Origin: Pontederia crassipes
Taxonomy: Eukaryota; Streptophyta; Magnoliopsida; Commelinales; Pontederiaceae
Length of the DNA: 64,000 nucleotides
Reading direction: 5' to 3'
NCBI GenBank assembly: GCA_030549335.1
Contig: CM060196.1
Coordinates: 12,477,501 to 12,541,500 of the forward strand
The position numbers and the translations under genes were made by a program. Below are positions 1-13,487 of this stretch, one piece after another (positions within the stretch are counted from its first letter, which is position 1; every line of letters begins with the position of its first letter). The notes under the pieces were generated by a model that made no database searches, had not been told where the DNA came from, and worked only from the letters and a program-made list of their open reading frames with translations.

Positions 1-672
1 ATGACATTAATAAAGAGAGAAGACTTACAATAAATGCATATTATACATGCATGGAGATGGAGTTGAAAGGGCACATTTAGTCAAAATCATAAGTTTCTCA
101 GTAGAAATCCTAGAATGACATAATGTTAATAAGAACAATATGAAGAGAGAAGGGGTTGAAAAAGTAATATAAAACAATCAACGAAATAAAAAGTAGGCAG
201 TTGTTGAATTTTCTTTGGTATCTGTTTCTTTTTTTTCCATAAAAAAGTGTTGTTATTATTTATTTCACTTTTTCATATCTTTGAGAATAAGATTTTAGGT
301 GGCTGATGGTACACTTTTGATATAATTTATATGCTGGAAACAAATATTCCTTACCAAGCTTCCCTTTCCTTTGGATCGTTTTTTTATCTATATGCTTGGG
401 ACATTTTCCTTTCTATCACCCATTCTTTTCTTCTTTTTTTTAGAGGATATTATTTTCTTCTTTCACTTTGGCTCCAGAGAATTTTAGATAGACCAGGCAT
501 TTAGATTTGTGGTAATACTCTCCTAAAAAAAAGATTTGTGGTAATACTTGATTAATGTAAGGGCTTTTCAAGATCTGTGGTTTCTGCTAGCATTTACGTG
601 CTATTTTTATTTTAATCTGTCAAATTAGCTAGCTTATCAGGATTACATACCTGAGACTGTCATCTTTTACAG
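1..672 (+). other. Intron of the polymerase theta gene
   Basis: AT-rich sequence with T-tracts and no coding signal, ending in a pyrimidine-rich stretch and an AG acceptor at 671-672 directly before the first recognisable polymerase exon. It is taken as an intron of the gene that continues left of the window; its donor site is outside. Confidence 0.6.
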
Positions 673-3600
673 AGATCAGCATCCTATCATTTCAGTAATC
701 AAGGAGCACCGAACTTTGGCAAAACTTTTAAACAGTACACTCGGATCTATTTGCTCAAGGGCTCGTATGCGTGTGAATTCTCAGAAGTACATAATTCAGG
801 GACACTGGCTTCAAACCTCAACAGCAACCGGTCGCCTTTCTATGGAGGAGCCTAATCTTCAGGTGAATCCACTTATGATTGTTTCTAGTCTGTTACTAAA
901 CCTAATTTGTATCCTGTTCTTGCTTTTGCAGTGTGTTGAACATACATTAGCTTTCACAACTAGTAAGACCGACGAAAGTAACTCATCATCATCGGAACTG
1001 GATAGCCATCAGATTAATGCTCGTGATTTTTTTATCCCCACTCAGGTACTGCTTTATTTTGTAATTTTGAAAAGTTTCAAATCACATGGGTAAGACTAAC
1101 AGTTTTACAACTTGAATCATACTTTTGAATTTTCTAATGTGCTTTGCAGGAGAACTGGGTATTTTTAACCGCTGACTATTCTCAGATAGAACTTAGACTG
1201 ATGGCACATTTTTCAAAGGATCGTGCTTTGATTGAACTTCTGAGTAAACCAAATGGTGACGTGTTTATGATGATAAGTTCAAGATGGAAGAATAAGCCAG
1301 AATCTGCAATTAGCCCTGAGGAGCGAGACTACACAAAAAGGTTAATATATGGAATTCTTTATGGAATGGGTGCTAATTCCCTTGCGGAGCAACTAGGGTG
1401 CAGCCCAACTGAGGCTGCGGAGAAAATACAAAGCTTCAAAAGTTCATTCCCTGGTGTTGCTTCATGGCTTAATGAAGCAGTTGCATTTTGCCAAGAAAAA
1501 GGGTTAGTCTATCTTCAGCCGAGCAATTGTAAAGTTAGAGGGGTTACATATCTGTCCATATGTCATGCACTCGTATTTGTTGCATTGATTTCTTTACCAT
1601 CTTTGTGGGCAAAAAAATGTGTTAATTTCTTTTTCCTGAAAAATATCATAATATTTTTTCTTCTGCATTCATTTGGCTTATAGGATATTGATTGCAACTT
1701 GGATTCTTGTCCAGTAGTGCAATGGTATACCTCCTTACATGGATTCGTTTTGTTCTTTATAGGTTTGTCATTCTTATTGCTGACATACATTGCTAGTTTT
1801 ATGGGTTATGGTGCATACGGACAAGAAAATCACAAGAACATATTGTTATGCTATTATTTGCAGTTCAATTTTGTGAGCAAGTCTTTCACTAACAAATGTT
1901 TTAAATTTTAATATCCAAGCAGCTGTTTTGATGTCTATTTTATGGAGAAACATTTGACCTTTTACTTTGAGACATAGATATGTACCTTGTATCTTATTTT
2001 GGTTAGGTACTATGTTTTATTTAAGAGTTATTTCCTTTAATCTCTCCTGATTTTTTTTTCACATCTAACTCAAACTATGAATTTACAATTTTTAGTCCCT
2101 AAACTTGTTCAAATTTGACACTTAAGTCCTTCCATTAAGTTCCATCCAAAATTCTGTTAATTTTTTTAATAATCGTAAAATGTCATTTTTTTTGCTGTTG
2201 CTTCCTTATTAAAATAAAAATTAATCAATATGGGTAAAAATATTGTTTAATTATCATATTTTATGCAATGTTATGCTCATGGAAATATTTTTATTTTATA
2301 TTTCTCTTATATTAACTCCTCCTATGTTTTATAGCCGGTCCCAAGCCCGGATAAAGGAGGAGGGTTGTGTTAGGCCCCGACAGCCAGCGTAAAATCCTGT
2401 CGAATCCCATGAACATGGATCAACAAATATACGGAATAACGTCGTATGATCCATGTAGCCTACCCCACCTAGTGGGATAAGGCTTTGTTGTTGTTGTATA
2501 TTTCTCTTATATTAAAAGAGTAAGGGTAAAATTGACAATTCATAATAATAAAAAATAACTTAACAGAATTTTCGAATTTAGATAAGTTCATTAGTAAAAA
2601 TGATAAATTTGTTGTTTAAGGTTAGATGCAGAAAAAAAGTTATAGTTGATTGGTTGTTAAAGGAAATAACTCTTTATTTAAATTGCAATATTCCTGATTA
2701 CACAATATTACAGATATGTCAAAACCTTGATGGGGCGAAAAAGATTTTTACCAAAAATTAAGTTTGGAAACAGCATTGAAAAATCCAAAGCTCAAAGGCA
2801 AGCTGTCAACTCAATTTGTCAGGTAAACGTTATTAATTTTTCCTTTCACCTTCTGAATTTTAAACTTCAAGGAATTACTCTGTCGTTTCCCAGGGATCTG
2901 CTGCTGATATAATCAAAATGGCTATGCTGACAATACATTCAGTTATAAATGAAGGCAGTGAGACTTGTAAGAGGGAAGTTGAACTCGCCGACAAGTTTTC
3001 CAATCTAATAGGGCGTTGCCATATTATTTTACAGGTTAGTATATTAGGAAATAAATCTGTTTCATCAATCTTATTACTTGATCTCAAATGGAACTCAATA
3101 GCATTTTTTTCTCTAGTCATAGTTTTGCATTGAGAACTTGCAATCAACTTAATACTTGAGTAGGCAGAACATTTTTTTTATCAGGAAATTTCCATTGCAT
3201 GAGGTTTTGGGAGTTTTTGTATCTTTTAGGGACAGTCTTGACCAAACCCATGAGTTGTGGATTTTTGTGTAATTGAATATGTATCTGTCCCACTGGGTCG
3301 ATGTCCCTAATTCTTATTCACGGATGACAACCTAACTTGGTGCTCATCCTTCTTCTCCTAAAAAAAAAGAGGTTTCACCCAGCAAGACTGATTTCTTTCT
3401 AGGAATGCCTTTTCTACTGAAAATAGCTAAGAGGTTAGTGAGTAATCCATACTCACTGATTGTGGTATTAAGTAAAAAAAATGCTTTGGTCATAAATAAA
3501 CCTGTCTCAGAACTTGCTGAAATCAGAATTCTGTTCTTGTAATTTCATAACTTATAGCTGCAGCCAGGGCCTAATTGCTACATCCAATTTGATTACTCTT

Positions 3601-4263
3601 TTCGGCGTTAGAATGCAATTACTATTGTTAATCATTTGTTGATTTCCGCTCAAACATTGTGTTCACATTTCGGTCTTACTTAGCACTCCAATGAAACATT
3701 TCATCCATGAGTTTCTGATTTGCTATTTCTGTTCTTTTTCCTGAAAAAAGTGACATTGAGTTACATATTGAATTGCCTTGTGGTCGTGTCATAGATAATA
3801 TTTACAAAATGTATTGTTGGATGATGATTCCATCATTTAATAAACAAAACATATTTCATGGCCTTAGTTTCATATTTATGAGGAGAATCAGTAATTTGCA
3901 ATCGGCCTTTTTTGACTCCTTAATTTACTTTGCCTTGGAATAGTCAGTGATTCAAGTTTTTTGCAATTTCTGATGCTTCATATTGTTCTTACACTTTCCT
4001 CATTAGGTTCATGATGAGTTAGTACTTGAAGTTGATCCAGATTATGCAAGCGAGGCTGCAAATTTGTTGCAAATGAGCATGGAGACTGCTGCATCACTTC
4101 TTGGTATCGACTATAAGTTTGGTAACTTAATACATGGTTTAATTAAGGTGTAATATTAAATTATTAATTCATCATTTTGTTGCTAACTTCAGTTCCTCTG
4201 CACATCAAATTGAAAGTTGGAAGGACATGGGGTTCACTCGAGCCTTTCCAGCCCAAATCTTGA
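673..4263 (+). CDS. TEB: DNA polymerase theta (TEBICHI/POLQ-like), C-terminal seven exons
   Basis: A-family DNA polymerase domain of plant POLQ/TEBICHI, the enzyme of polymerase theta-mediated (microhomology) end joining in the nucleus. Spliced exons read from the sequence: 673-862, 932-1045, 1150-1502, 2714-2822, 2894-3034, 4007-4103, 4193-4263. All introns are GT-AG and the reading frame closes exactly (357 residues plus stop; the first base completes a codon from the previous exon). Visible motifs: TGRLS...PNLQ at the end of exon 1; motif A DYSQIELR in exon 3; motif B with R, K and YG spacing ([14 protein letters not shown]) in exon 3; motif [11 protein letters not shown] at the start of exon 6, giving both catalytic Asp regions; C-terminus [13 protein letters not shown] as in plant TEB. 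The helicase half and most of the protein lie left of the window. The 1.2-kb intron 1503-2713 holds nested transposons. No disabling change is seen. Confidence 0.93.
2025..2672. mobile_element. Mutator-like MITE in a POLQ intron
   Basis: 648-bp non-coding element with terminal inverted repeats: the left end starts GAGTTATTTCCTTTAA and the right end finishes TTAAAGGAAATAACTC, with further imperfect complementarity inward. It is flanked by a perfect 9-bp target duplication, tttatttaa, at 2016-2024 and 2673-2681. A 9-bp duplication and a G-starting TIR are typical of Mutator-type elements. It carries a nested 181-bp RTE-derived insert. A second member of the family lies at 49849-50421. Confidence 0.8.
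2316..2496 (+). mobile_element. 181-bp RTE-LINE-derived retroinsert
   Basis: Starts in T-rich sequence, contains a conserved-looking RTE block (ggtcccaagcccggataaag), then jumps to the RTE 3' end (catgtagcc, ccccacctagtggg hairpin) and a (TTG)n tail. It is flanked by a perfect 19-bp target duplication, tatatttctcttatattaa, at 2297-2315 and 2497-2515. It shares its 3' end with the RTE fragment at 40801-41403. It looks like an internally deleted or SINE-like non-autonomous copy moved by RTE machinery, nested in the Mutator-like MITE. Confidence 0.8.
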
Positions 4264-5899
4264 TATCTTGCTGATTTTTTTAGATCAATTTATCAAAGCC
4301 TCATATATCATACATCTGGCCTGTCTCTTATGTCAAAGAACTAGGACTTTACCTTGTGATGTCATTATTATCATTCAGTTGGTAATCAGAAGTTATTGGC
4401 GAAAAATCCAATAGAGTTGTATGTTCTTTAGTCCAAGATGCTACTTCGATTTCAGGTATGTCTTTTAGAACTATACTTTCCAACACTTTTTATGTGGCCT
4501 ATAGTGCCGTGCTTAAACCTAATGTCCAGTTGTATGTACCTACTGTAGGGTCTCTACCTGATTGGCATTGACATTCTTATCTTTCTATATGATTGGTTTT
4601 ATTAGTGACTCATTATGATGGAAGAAACATTGGAAGGCAAGTTCCCTACCGTGTATCAGTATGATGGATCTTTGGATATTATCTGAAGCATGAAGACAGA
4701 TCACCATCATGAACTAGGAACTCCAAGCTCTTTTTGTGTGGTTGCCAGTTTGCCTGACAGAAGTTTATATAAGTGAGGATTGCGGCATAATAAAAAATAA
4801 ACTTCATTTTCTAATCTCTTAAGTGAACAAATAAAATGGTATATTAATTCATTAGGTCAGCGTTTGCCTTGTCTTGTGTGGTGTAACAGCACAAGTCCCA
4901 TGGTGATATGTTCTTAAATTTTCTCAAGATTGGCTGATCCTACAGCCCATTGAGAATTAGTACGTACATTTTGTTTGAAGCAAGAACTCTTGGCGTCAGC
5001 CTCTTCTGAGCCAGAATCAAACTAAAGATTGTTGAGAGCAGCACAACAACCGAACGACTGTCGCTATAAGAAGACTGTGTCAGCCTTGATATTATTTTGA
5101 CTATTATACATCATCTTTGAACTCCTTCTGGTCATGCACTTGAACTTGGGGGATCGGTGATGGCACTGACTACACAATTTGTATCTGATGTATACCACAT
5201 TGTTATCAGGTTCTCAGAAGTTACCCTGCATGGACTACGAAACCAGATGTGCTCTTGTGAATACCTATAATATAAATTGGTTTTGAGCAGCTTAAGAAGA
5301 ATTGCATTGGGGCAACTCTTATCTTTATTCTCTTCATTGATGAAGTTCATGAAAAGACTATCATGTTGAGTTCACCCTCTTGCAAGTTTACATATGGGCT
5401 CTTAAGAAGTGCATATTCAGCTAAGCCAAATAGGCAGAGCAAGTCATCCTAGAAGATGCTCAACCTAGCTATGAGAATGTATAGGAGTTAATGTATATTG
5501 CCCATCTAAGTAGTGCATTTTTTTAGAAGTTTGCAACGAGCGGCAAATCTCTCAACTTGTTCTGGAACATTCTGCAGCATTTGGTTATTATCCTTTCAGA
5601 TCAATACGATATCTCAAAAGAGTTATTTGTGATATTTTCTTTAAAGGAAAAGCTCTTGTATTCATCCCTAAGATTGATTCAACTTTGTAACATATTTTTA
5701 AATATTCTTTACCTTTAATTAGTGCCAATCTATTGTTTAAAAATTGGTGCTCTTCTGGTCGTGAATTTTGACCAATCCAAATCTTATTGATTAATGATTA
5801 TGCAAAAAAGGGCTTTCAAAATAGACTAGGGATCAAATTTACTAAGATATCCATGTTTGTTGTAATGCAAGTGCCATCTTAGGTTTTCATAAGTTTCAA
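4264..5899 (+). other. 3' flank of POLQ; no gene recognised
   Basis: Follows the POLQ stop codon; the first few hundred bases are presumably 3' UTR. Open frames here are short and match nothing I recognise. There is no clear poly(A) signal pattern I would rely on. Confidence 0.4.
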
Positions 5900-7990
5900 A
5901 TGTCATTTCACACATCAGTGTCTAGTGTCCTGCTCTTATTTCCAAGAATAAGAAAAAGGAAAGGTGGAATCTGAAACAAGAACAGCTATGGCCTACATAA
6001 ATGCAAGTGAGGTTCTCGGTAGGCCCCGAGTTCCAAGCTACCCGAGATCATACCGAACCCTCCAACGTCCCAAATTCTAGTTGACTTTTAATTTTAAACT
6101 CAAACCAAGGAGAACCAGCGAATCGGAGAGAACGTGGGCGCCAACAATGTGGAGCTACCTAGCGATGGGATGTGGAGGGGAGGGGGAAGTGGAACTGCTA
6201 TGATCAGTTTACTTTGAGCACAATCGTGGGGGATCACGGGCAGTGATTCACATGATGAAGTCCCCCAGAATCGTAAAAGCAACAGTAGCATGGAGAGAGA
6301 CCATACGAGTGCCCTCATCTCTGCATACACCTTGGAGCCCTCTTCAGGGCCCTCCACCCTGTCATGTTCCAAGGGAAAGATCAAATCAGCTGGAAATGAT
6401 GACATTCTTAGGTACAAGTTCCCATTTTCCAAATAGCAGGGGCACCAAGTTTGTAACCAGGGGCCGGGGTGTGGCATAATATGTCCAAGCACTATCCCAA
6501 GATTCCCCTCTAAATCCCCTCTGCAAATCTTTGCCTTTTGCCTAGATTCCAATGAACAGAGGTATCGCCTGTGCCCATCATGCTCGCTTACTTGCATGCA
6601 TCACCCACATGGAGGGCAGGAGACTGGTACTTTTACCATGATCTTTGAGATCTTCAGGTGGCCAATGGGGCTTCTGCAAGCCAAGAATATTCCAGTGCCC
6701 ATCAACCAGTCCTGCCTGGGTTTGGGCTACAGGCTGGGGTTGTCTGCGGGAGTGGCCGAATGGAAAAAGAGCATTTTGACACTGGCAATGGAGGCGGCAG
6801 CGAGGGCAGCAGCTGTAGGAGGGGAGAGAGAGTGGTGATCGATGGCCTCATCACGCATGCATGTGTAATATATGTATATACACACAATCTGCTGGATCAG
6901 AGATCGTGTGAGAAGTGAGCACGTATATGCCATTTGAGGAGACAGCAACAGCCTAATGGCAACTTGGGAGACAGAGAGGAGGGAACTGTTGGTGTTGGAG
7001 GGTCTCCACCCTCCTCATCAAAATTTCATCATGTCATGGAGAGGAGGCCAGTGGGTTGCGGATACTCATGGCTGTAGAGGATCATTAACCTTGTACAACT
7101 AAAATCTGTGGGAACATGGCTTGTAGTCAAGGAGACATGAAGTACAGTATATGCATCAGTTATGTTTGCTAAACAATTAATAATTCACAGATGCTGCTGC
7201 ATTGGCCCCTTAGAACGTCAGTTTTCCCTTTTGGCTTAGACAAACCTACGTACCTACCCATGGTTTAAGATTCCTTCTCGTCTCTAATTTACACCGATCC
7301 CACAAAATGCACAGCACACCATATATACATGAATGGTGACTATACAACAGCTGCGTGATAATGCAATGACATGCAGGCTCCACAGGTCAGAAAACACTGA
7401 CCAAAAATTACTGCGCATGCATGCTCGATGCATCCGGATGACCTGTAAACGTCAAAGGTCAGTAGTGTTATTGGCAAAAACATCAGGACTGCGACTGTGC
7501 TTATGATACAGCTAATCTGCCCGGGGCTCCAGGAAGAAGACCAATGTAGAAATGGAAAGTGTTCATGGCCTCCACGTACACTTTGGAAAATTAGGACACA
7601 TCTGACGAAGCATATCCACAGGCTGAGCATATATATAGATACACATATCGATCAACAGGTCCCCATTTAGCCTTGATTAATTAGGCCGCCGTTAAGACAT
7701 GCGAATATATATGCATGTCAAGAGACAGCGATTGACCTTCCATTTCTGGGATGAGGAACCAAGGGGAAATTTAGGTGATCTGAAAGTTCATTGTATTGGT
7801 ACTACTTCCATTTCGTTCCCTGTCATTTTTCTTTCTTTTTCTGCATGTTTCATGATCATTAGATATCTTTGATTGATTACTCCTAGCTAGATTCCCATCT
7901 ACTCTCAGGGTGCAGGGATTATAAGTAGTCAACAGCAAAAGTTGGCCTAGTGGCCCTGCCTGATGCATGCCTTCCATTTAACATGGTCAC
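5900..7990. other. Unassigned region of balanced GC
   Basis: Base composition is clearly less AT-rich than the sequence on either side, especially 6000-7000. The longest open frames (for example 6100-6597 on minus) are low in recognisable motifs and match no family known to me. It could be a long non-coding transcript, UTR or an old gene relic. I looked for the common conserved plant miRNAs here and found no exact match. Confidence 0.3.
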
Positions 7991-8911
7991 CTTCCACTAA
8001 TACCATGTTTAGAACTGTTAAATATATTGCTAATTAAAAGTGGAAACATGGAAGGTTGGAAACAATGATACGCACAGTGAAAGTGGCTGAGTAGTGGAAA
8101 AGAATCACATTAACAGAATTAAAGTGGAGGTAATTAACTTTAAGACCAAATGGAAAAAAACGTAGTGTCAATATTTAGTTGCTCATTATAACAAAAAAAA
8201 GATGCTTGACTTAATAAATTAAGTTGTCCCACAAACTTAATTGCCTTCCAACACTCCACTGAGGCAGTAATCGACTCGGCATTAGTTCCCCTTGACGATA
8301 ATGCCTTCACATTTCTTGCTATCTTTTTTTTCCAATTATCATTAGAGTGAACAAATAAAAATTCAATTGATCACTATCATCCGATTAATATCGTATCAAA
8401 TATTACGATGGACAAGACTTCCAACAAAATATTGTGCATATCAATTTTACTATATAAAACATATAAATTATTCAGACTGTGATATACTTTTTTATGTGTA
8501 CTATGAATATTTATTTATATGCACTAAAATCTAAAGTTCACTTTTAATTGTACAACATTTTAATTTTACCAGGTGAGAGAATAACAGAGAGAAGTATAAT
8601 AGACTCGGATACCTCCGAAAAATCTAAACTTGATGTATAACGGATGGTAAACTCTTCAGAATATACTAATAATTTCACTATGTACTTCCCTACGTAGTAC
8701 GTACTAAGAAAGAAAGAAAGAATATTATATTGACAAAATAAATAAATAAATAATAGCTGACCTAGAATTTAAGATTAGATATTTTGTATAGCACTTGGTT
8801 CCCGCACACTCACAATATCTACGCAAGCACCACAGCAAATTATGTGGCTGAGGCCGTCCATCTCAAATGTTAAGTAATGCCCCGTCATCCACCTTAACGT
8901 GTGTGTACATA

Positions 8912-8913
<2 letters not shown>

Positions 8914-8964
<51 letters not shown>
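8914..8964. repeat. (TA)n microsatellite
   Basis: Uninterrupted alternating TA, about 51 bp. Confidence 0.95.
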
Positions 8965-8966
<2 letters not shown>

Positions 8967-9192
8967 TTTTGACATCAAATAAATAAAGCCAACAACAAGA
9001 CGACGAATAAGCAATTCATGTTTTCTTGATCCTTCAGCAATCGATCGAAGGGACCCATGAACCACTGATTTTTCAGAAGAAAAAGAAAAGAAACAAAGTG
9101 ATTAAGATGTGCACTCTATCGTGCATTCTTGCCTCCAGACTACAAAATGACGGAGATAAAACAAAAAACATTACATCTCACACACGCACACA

Positions 9193-9223
<31 letters not shown>

Positions 9224-9461
9224 CGTATATATGTCGGCCCAATCATAGCAGAGATATAAGGAAAGGTAAAGACGTAGTACAATAAAAGAAATAAATCGGA
9301 TAAAAGAACTTTTGAGCAGGAAAAAAAACAATTTTGTACGGAATTCGAAATTTAACCATACAGAGAATTTGATCACTTAAATGCGCCCTCGTTGTATGCG
9401 GCCACACGAATGGGGGACTTTATTGAGACGGTGACACGCAACACACCACTAAATTTTCTTG

Positions 9462-9466
<5 letters not shown>

Positions 9467-9502
<36 letters not shown>
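9467..9502. repeat. (TA)n microsatellite
   Basis: Uninterrupted alternating AT of about 36 bp. A similar tract lies at about 9198-9222. Confidence 0.95.
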
Positions 9503-9505
<3 letters not shown>

Positions 9506-12500
9506 CAAAGTTATTTTAAAGTATTATTAATTTGCTGGTCCATTGTGTTGCGTTTGCTTTCACTTTCCTGGAAAATATTTTTGGGAAAAGCTTTTGCTTA
9601 AAAAAAATGGCTACCAATTGATATTCAGCAAAAAACAATATATTATTTTTTAAAAAGAAATTAAACTGGAGTAATTTTGGTAGAGGAAAAAAATTATATA
9701 CACATTAATGTTCATTCCGAGTTTTCTTTCCTGATACCTTTCAGTTGCATTTTTATAAGATTGGGTCAGCGTTCACGTTTCTATATTTTACTATCTTTTA
9801 TTTAATTGGAGTACAGAAATTGTTTGAAAGTAGTATTTTTAGCTGAGTACACTTTGTGGCATACGGCTGCAAATTTTTTTTTCTCACATAAATTTGGATG
9901 ATATTGAATTATTATGATGGTCATCAAATAAGATAAGAGCTAGAGACAATTGCATACATGCAAAAACATAAAATTTAGTTTAGACTGAGTGGCGGAAGGA
10001 AGAATATTATTAGACGAGATAATTATGAAAACATATGATGAAACCTAAACTCTTAATAAGTTTATGTAAACACTCTCCTAAAGGAAGAAGAAAATTATTT
10101 TTCGAATAGAATTATACAGTAACTCAAAAACAATTAGTGTTCATACAAATTTAATTCTCAGTCGAGTGCATACTCAACAATCACTCTGTTCCCAAAGCCC
10201 CCATATGGTAGATTTTGCTAGGCTGCAGTTCTGCAATTGGCCACGATTTCACCATTCATATTAAGGAAAATCACAATGCACTGAGAATATTAACGATTGA
10301 TAGATGAGTTAGAATTTAATTTAATGATGCATGCATTTGATAACAAAATTTTTGCGTTATAACTTTGTTATTTTACATAATTTTGAACATAAATATTTAT
10401 CCATTCGATGATTTATTTGTTTAATTTCTTTAGGTGTGTGGCGAGCATGATAGTGACACAGGGTCACACTTAACTCTTAGCTCAGAGTGTAGTGAATTTG
10501 ATATCTATATTATAAAAATTTGACATTATGAATCTGACTTAACAGAATTAGCTAATTAGTTCTTAAAAAATTGAAATGTAGGAGACAATGCCTGACTAAT
10601 CTAATCAAGAAGTATTATGCAATAACAAGATAAGATAGCTGATGTCTAATCACAGTATGTATTCTAAAATTTTTTTTTATATTCTCGCTTCAAACTATGG
10701 AAGGAACTAGATGCAAAAAATAAGGGATCCACCAGAGTTTGAAAGATGACTTTCTCAAAATGAAATAGGATATGAATTTATATATGCACATCTATCTATT
10801 ACATAAAGTGTTATGAACCTTAATTTTATATGTTTCAATCTAAACTCTCACTTTTATATAAGCTTGGTTGTAACATCTATTGCTAACTTTGTAGTCTCTT
10901 AGTTTGCTGATCATCATATCTTATCAAATCAAATGATGTTGCTTTGTTTCCATTTTTTCAGTACTTTCAAAGAAAAAAAAATAGAAAGTTTACAAAAATA
11001 TGAAAGGTTGAGTCAATATGCCAGATTGCCCGATGTTTGATCATTGTTCAATAAAAATTAGAAGCCTCTTTTGAAAAAAAAAATGGACACATGTAGGATG
11101 ATGAAGAAAAGGCATAAAAGAAGATGAATCACTAGGGGGAGGGGGAGATTGTCATGCCGAAAGGTGCAGACCTTGGAATACAGCAATAATGAAGAAAACA
11201 TCATTGAATCATGTTCTAGTGGTGTAATTTGATTTAGGTACGATTTATCATATAATTCAAATGAGTTAATTTTCTTTAACTTTAAAATTGTTGTAGCTCA
11301 TCTCTTATCTATGAATAGAAACAATTACGTTCTAAAAAATCCGTGTTTAACATCCCATATATTTCTATGTCAATTGACTCTATACCTTTGATGCATTGTT
11401 CGGAGTGTGTTTCTATTGTTAGTTGATTTGAGAGAGTGATACATCATCCTTTCATATTTGTGTTGCCCATATATTGGCACTTAAGAGATTAATCTACTGG
11501 GACTTAGATCTAGAAGTTATCTTCTTTGTCATAATCATCTATATATAATGTTTCTTAACTTGAGATGAATCAGTTATTCTTATTTTAATTTCTCACACTT
11601 CTTTAGGGAGTGTTGTGATGACAATGCAAGAGGATTTTCAATCTTTGCTAAAAACATATTAACTCAACCTACGAATCTAGTTGAGAATTGAGATAATATC
11701 TTAATGCTATTTTCAATGAGAGCTAAAATTGCTATGTTGTGAATGGTAGTTTTCTAACATGTGTTATTATTGTCTTCTAATTTAGCACATATGGATGTGG
11801 AGAAATTAGCTCTCAAACTATTCTCCCTTTTTCTATTAGTTATTCCTTAAATTAGATTTTCTCACCTACAAACTATAAAAAATACAATAACTCTATATTC
11901 CATTTTACAATTTTAATTCATCTTTTTTCTATATTTCATTAGTTAGTTAACTATATATAACTTAGACTAATTGTAGTTTTTCCCTCCTAGTGGATATGAC
12001 AACTTAAATACTACAATCAATACATTATAGATTGTAGTTCATTTAATTGGTTAGGAATTATTTTACAACGATGAATTGAATTACTCCGATTACTAATGAT
12101 CCTTGAAATTTGAATTCACACCCTTTGACATCTTCACTTGCATGCTTTAACATAGACCAGCACACCTTCGATAATGTGTAAATGTAAAATGTGATTTCGT
12201 TCATCTACTTATCCTTTCCCTAAAATAGTAATCACTACTAATTCATGTAGAATTTTGATGACAATATCTCTAGATTTCTATCAATATAAAAAAGATTTGC
12301 TTTCATATAAATTGGTTAAACATTTTTTACACAAAATCCTTAAATTCATATCTTAAGCAAAAAGATAGTTTCTTAGCATTCATATTACTTAACTATTCAT
12401 AAATGTTCCCAAACACTTTTGAACCCATTTGGTGCTTAAGAATATGAACAAAATGGTTGTCCTTCTCATACAAATGAATAAATGGATTTATAATCTAAAT

Positions 12501-13349
12501 CATATTATATTAATCACATATTACAATTAGATTATACAATCTATAAAGCAATAATTAGGTGATACTTTTCGTATTATAACTCAGCGTAGGAAAACCTCAC
12601 GGTTTCACGATATAACTCATCTACCGAACTATAGTTAATCTATACAAACAACTATCGATTTAATACCATGCATGATCAAAACTAACTAAAATTAGTTGAG
12701 TACATTTCTTCTCATAATGCTGGCATTAGTAAAAAAGAGCGAGGGCATGTAACACTTCAAAACTTCAGAAATGACAATTGGCAACTTTTGAGCATCATGC
12801 TCATTTGTCTTTACATATCAACATAATAATAGTAACATAAAAGATTTTATAAGTAAAATATTTTAATTAAACGATAATACATTAATATTATATAGAATAT
12901 TTAAGTAGCAATTAATTGAATTTGTCCTTAACATAATAGTTGTTACAACATTTTCAACATTCACAACCTATCAAAGAAATGGATTAAAAACTCATAAAAG
13001 AGAACTATTATTCAATGTTGTCAAGTTCAAGAATTTAAGTAAGATCATTTTTTGTCCCATAATCTTATATCGTATAAGCAACTCGTGAATTCATGAAATT
13101 TATGCACCAAACAAGTTTAATTATTTAACTAATAATTATGTAATCACAAGCACATATATATGATATATAAATAACAACCAACCAACATATTTTACTAATA
13201 TGGAAGTAGTAAAAATAAATGCTATCACTTACAACTAATAAATGCTAAGTAATTATCAAAGATCACGTTTATTAGATTAAAAAATTATAAAAAACTAAAA
13301 AGTAGGTAAAATGATTGCATTATAATTTCTAATCATGATGCTAAACTTA

Positions 13350-13378
13350 ATATATATATATATATATATATATATCTC

Positions 13379-13416
<38 letters not shown>

Positions 13417-13417
13417 C

Positions 13418-13487
<70 letters not shown>
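13350..13487. repeat. Compound (TA)n / (TCTA)n microsatellite
   Basis: About 25 bp of TA followed by roughly 26 TCTA units with one CCATC interruption near 13415. Likely highly polymorphic. The open frame across it is only a translation of the repeat. Confidence 0.95.

Noticed and set aside
6330-6350. miR319/159-like block on minus (ctgaagagggctcc)
   Set aside because: An insertion breaks the match and the expected long foldback is not present.
6100-6597. 165-codon minus frame in the GC-balanced region
   Set aside because: No recognisable domain, no clear promoter, and composition-driven openness; not called as a gene.
6749-6770. tRNA-like stretch gggagtggccgaatgg
   Set aside because: It resembles the D-arm start of Ser/Leu tRNAs, but no anticodon arm, T-arm (ggttc...) or acceptor stem follows.
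11125-11150. Copia-like polypurine tract and LTR start (gggggagggggagattgtcatg)
   Set aside because: No second LTR, PBS or pol sequence can be found around it; a purine run alone is not enough.
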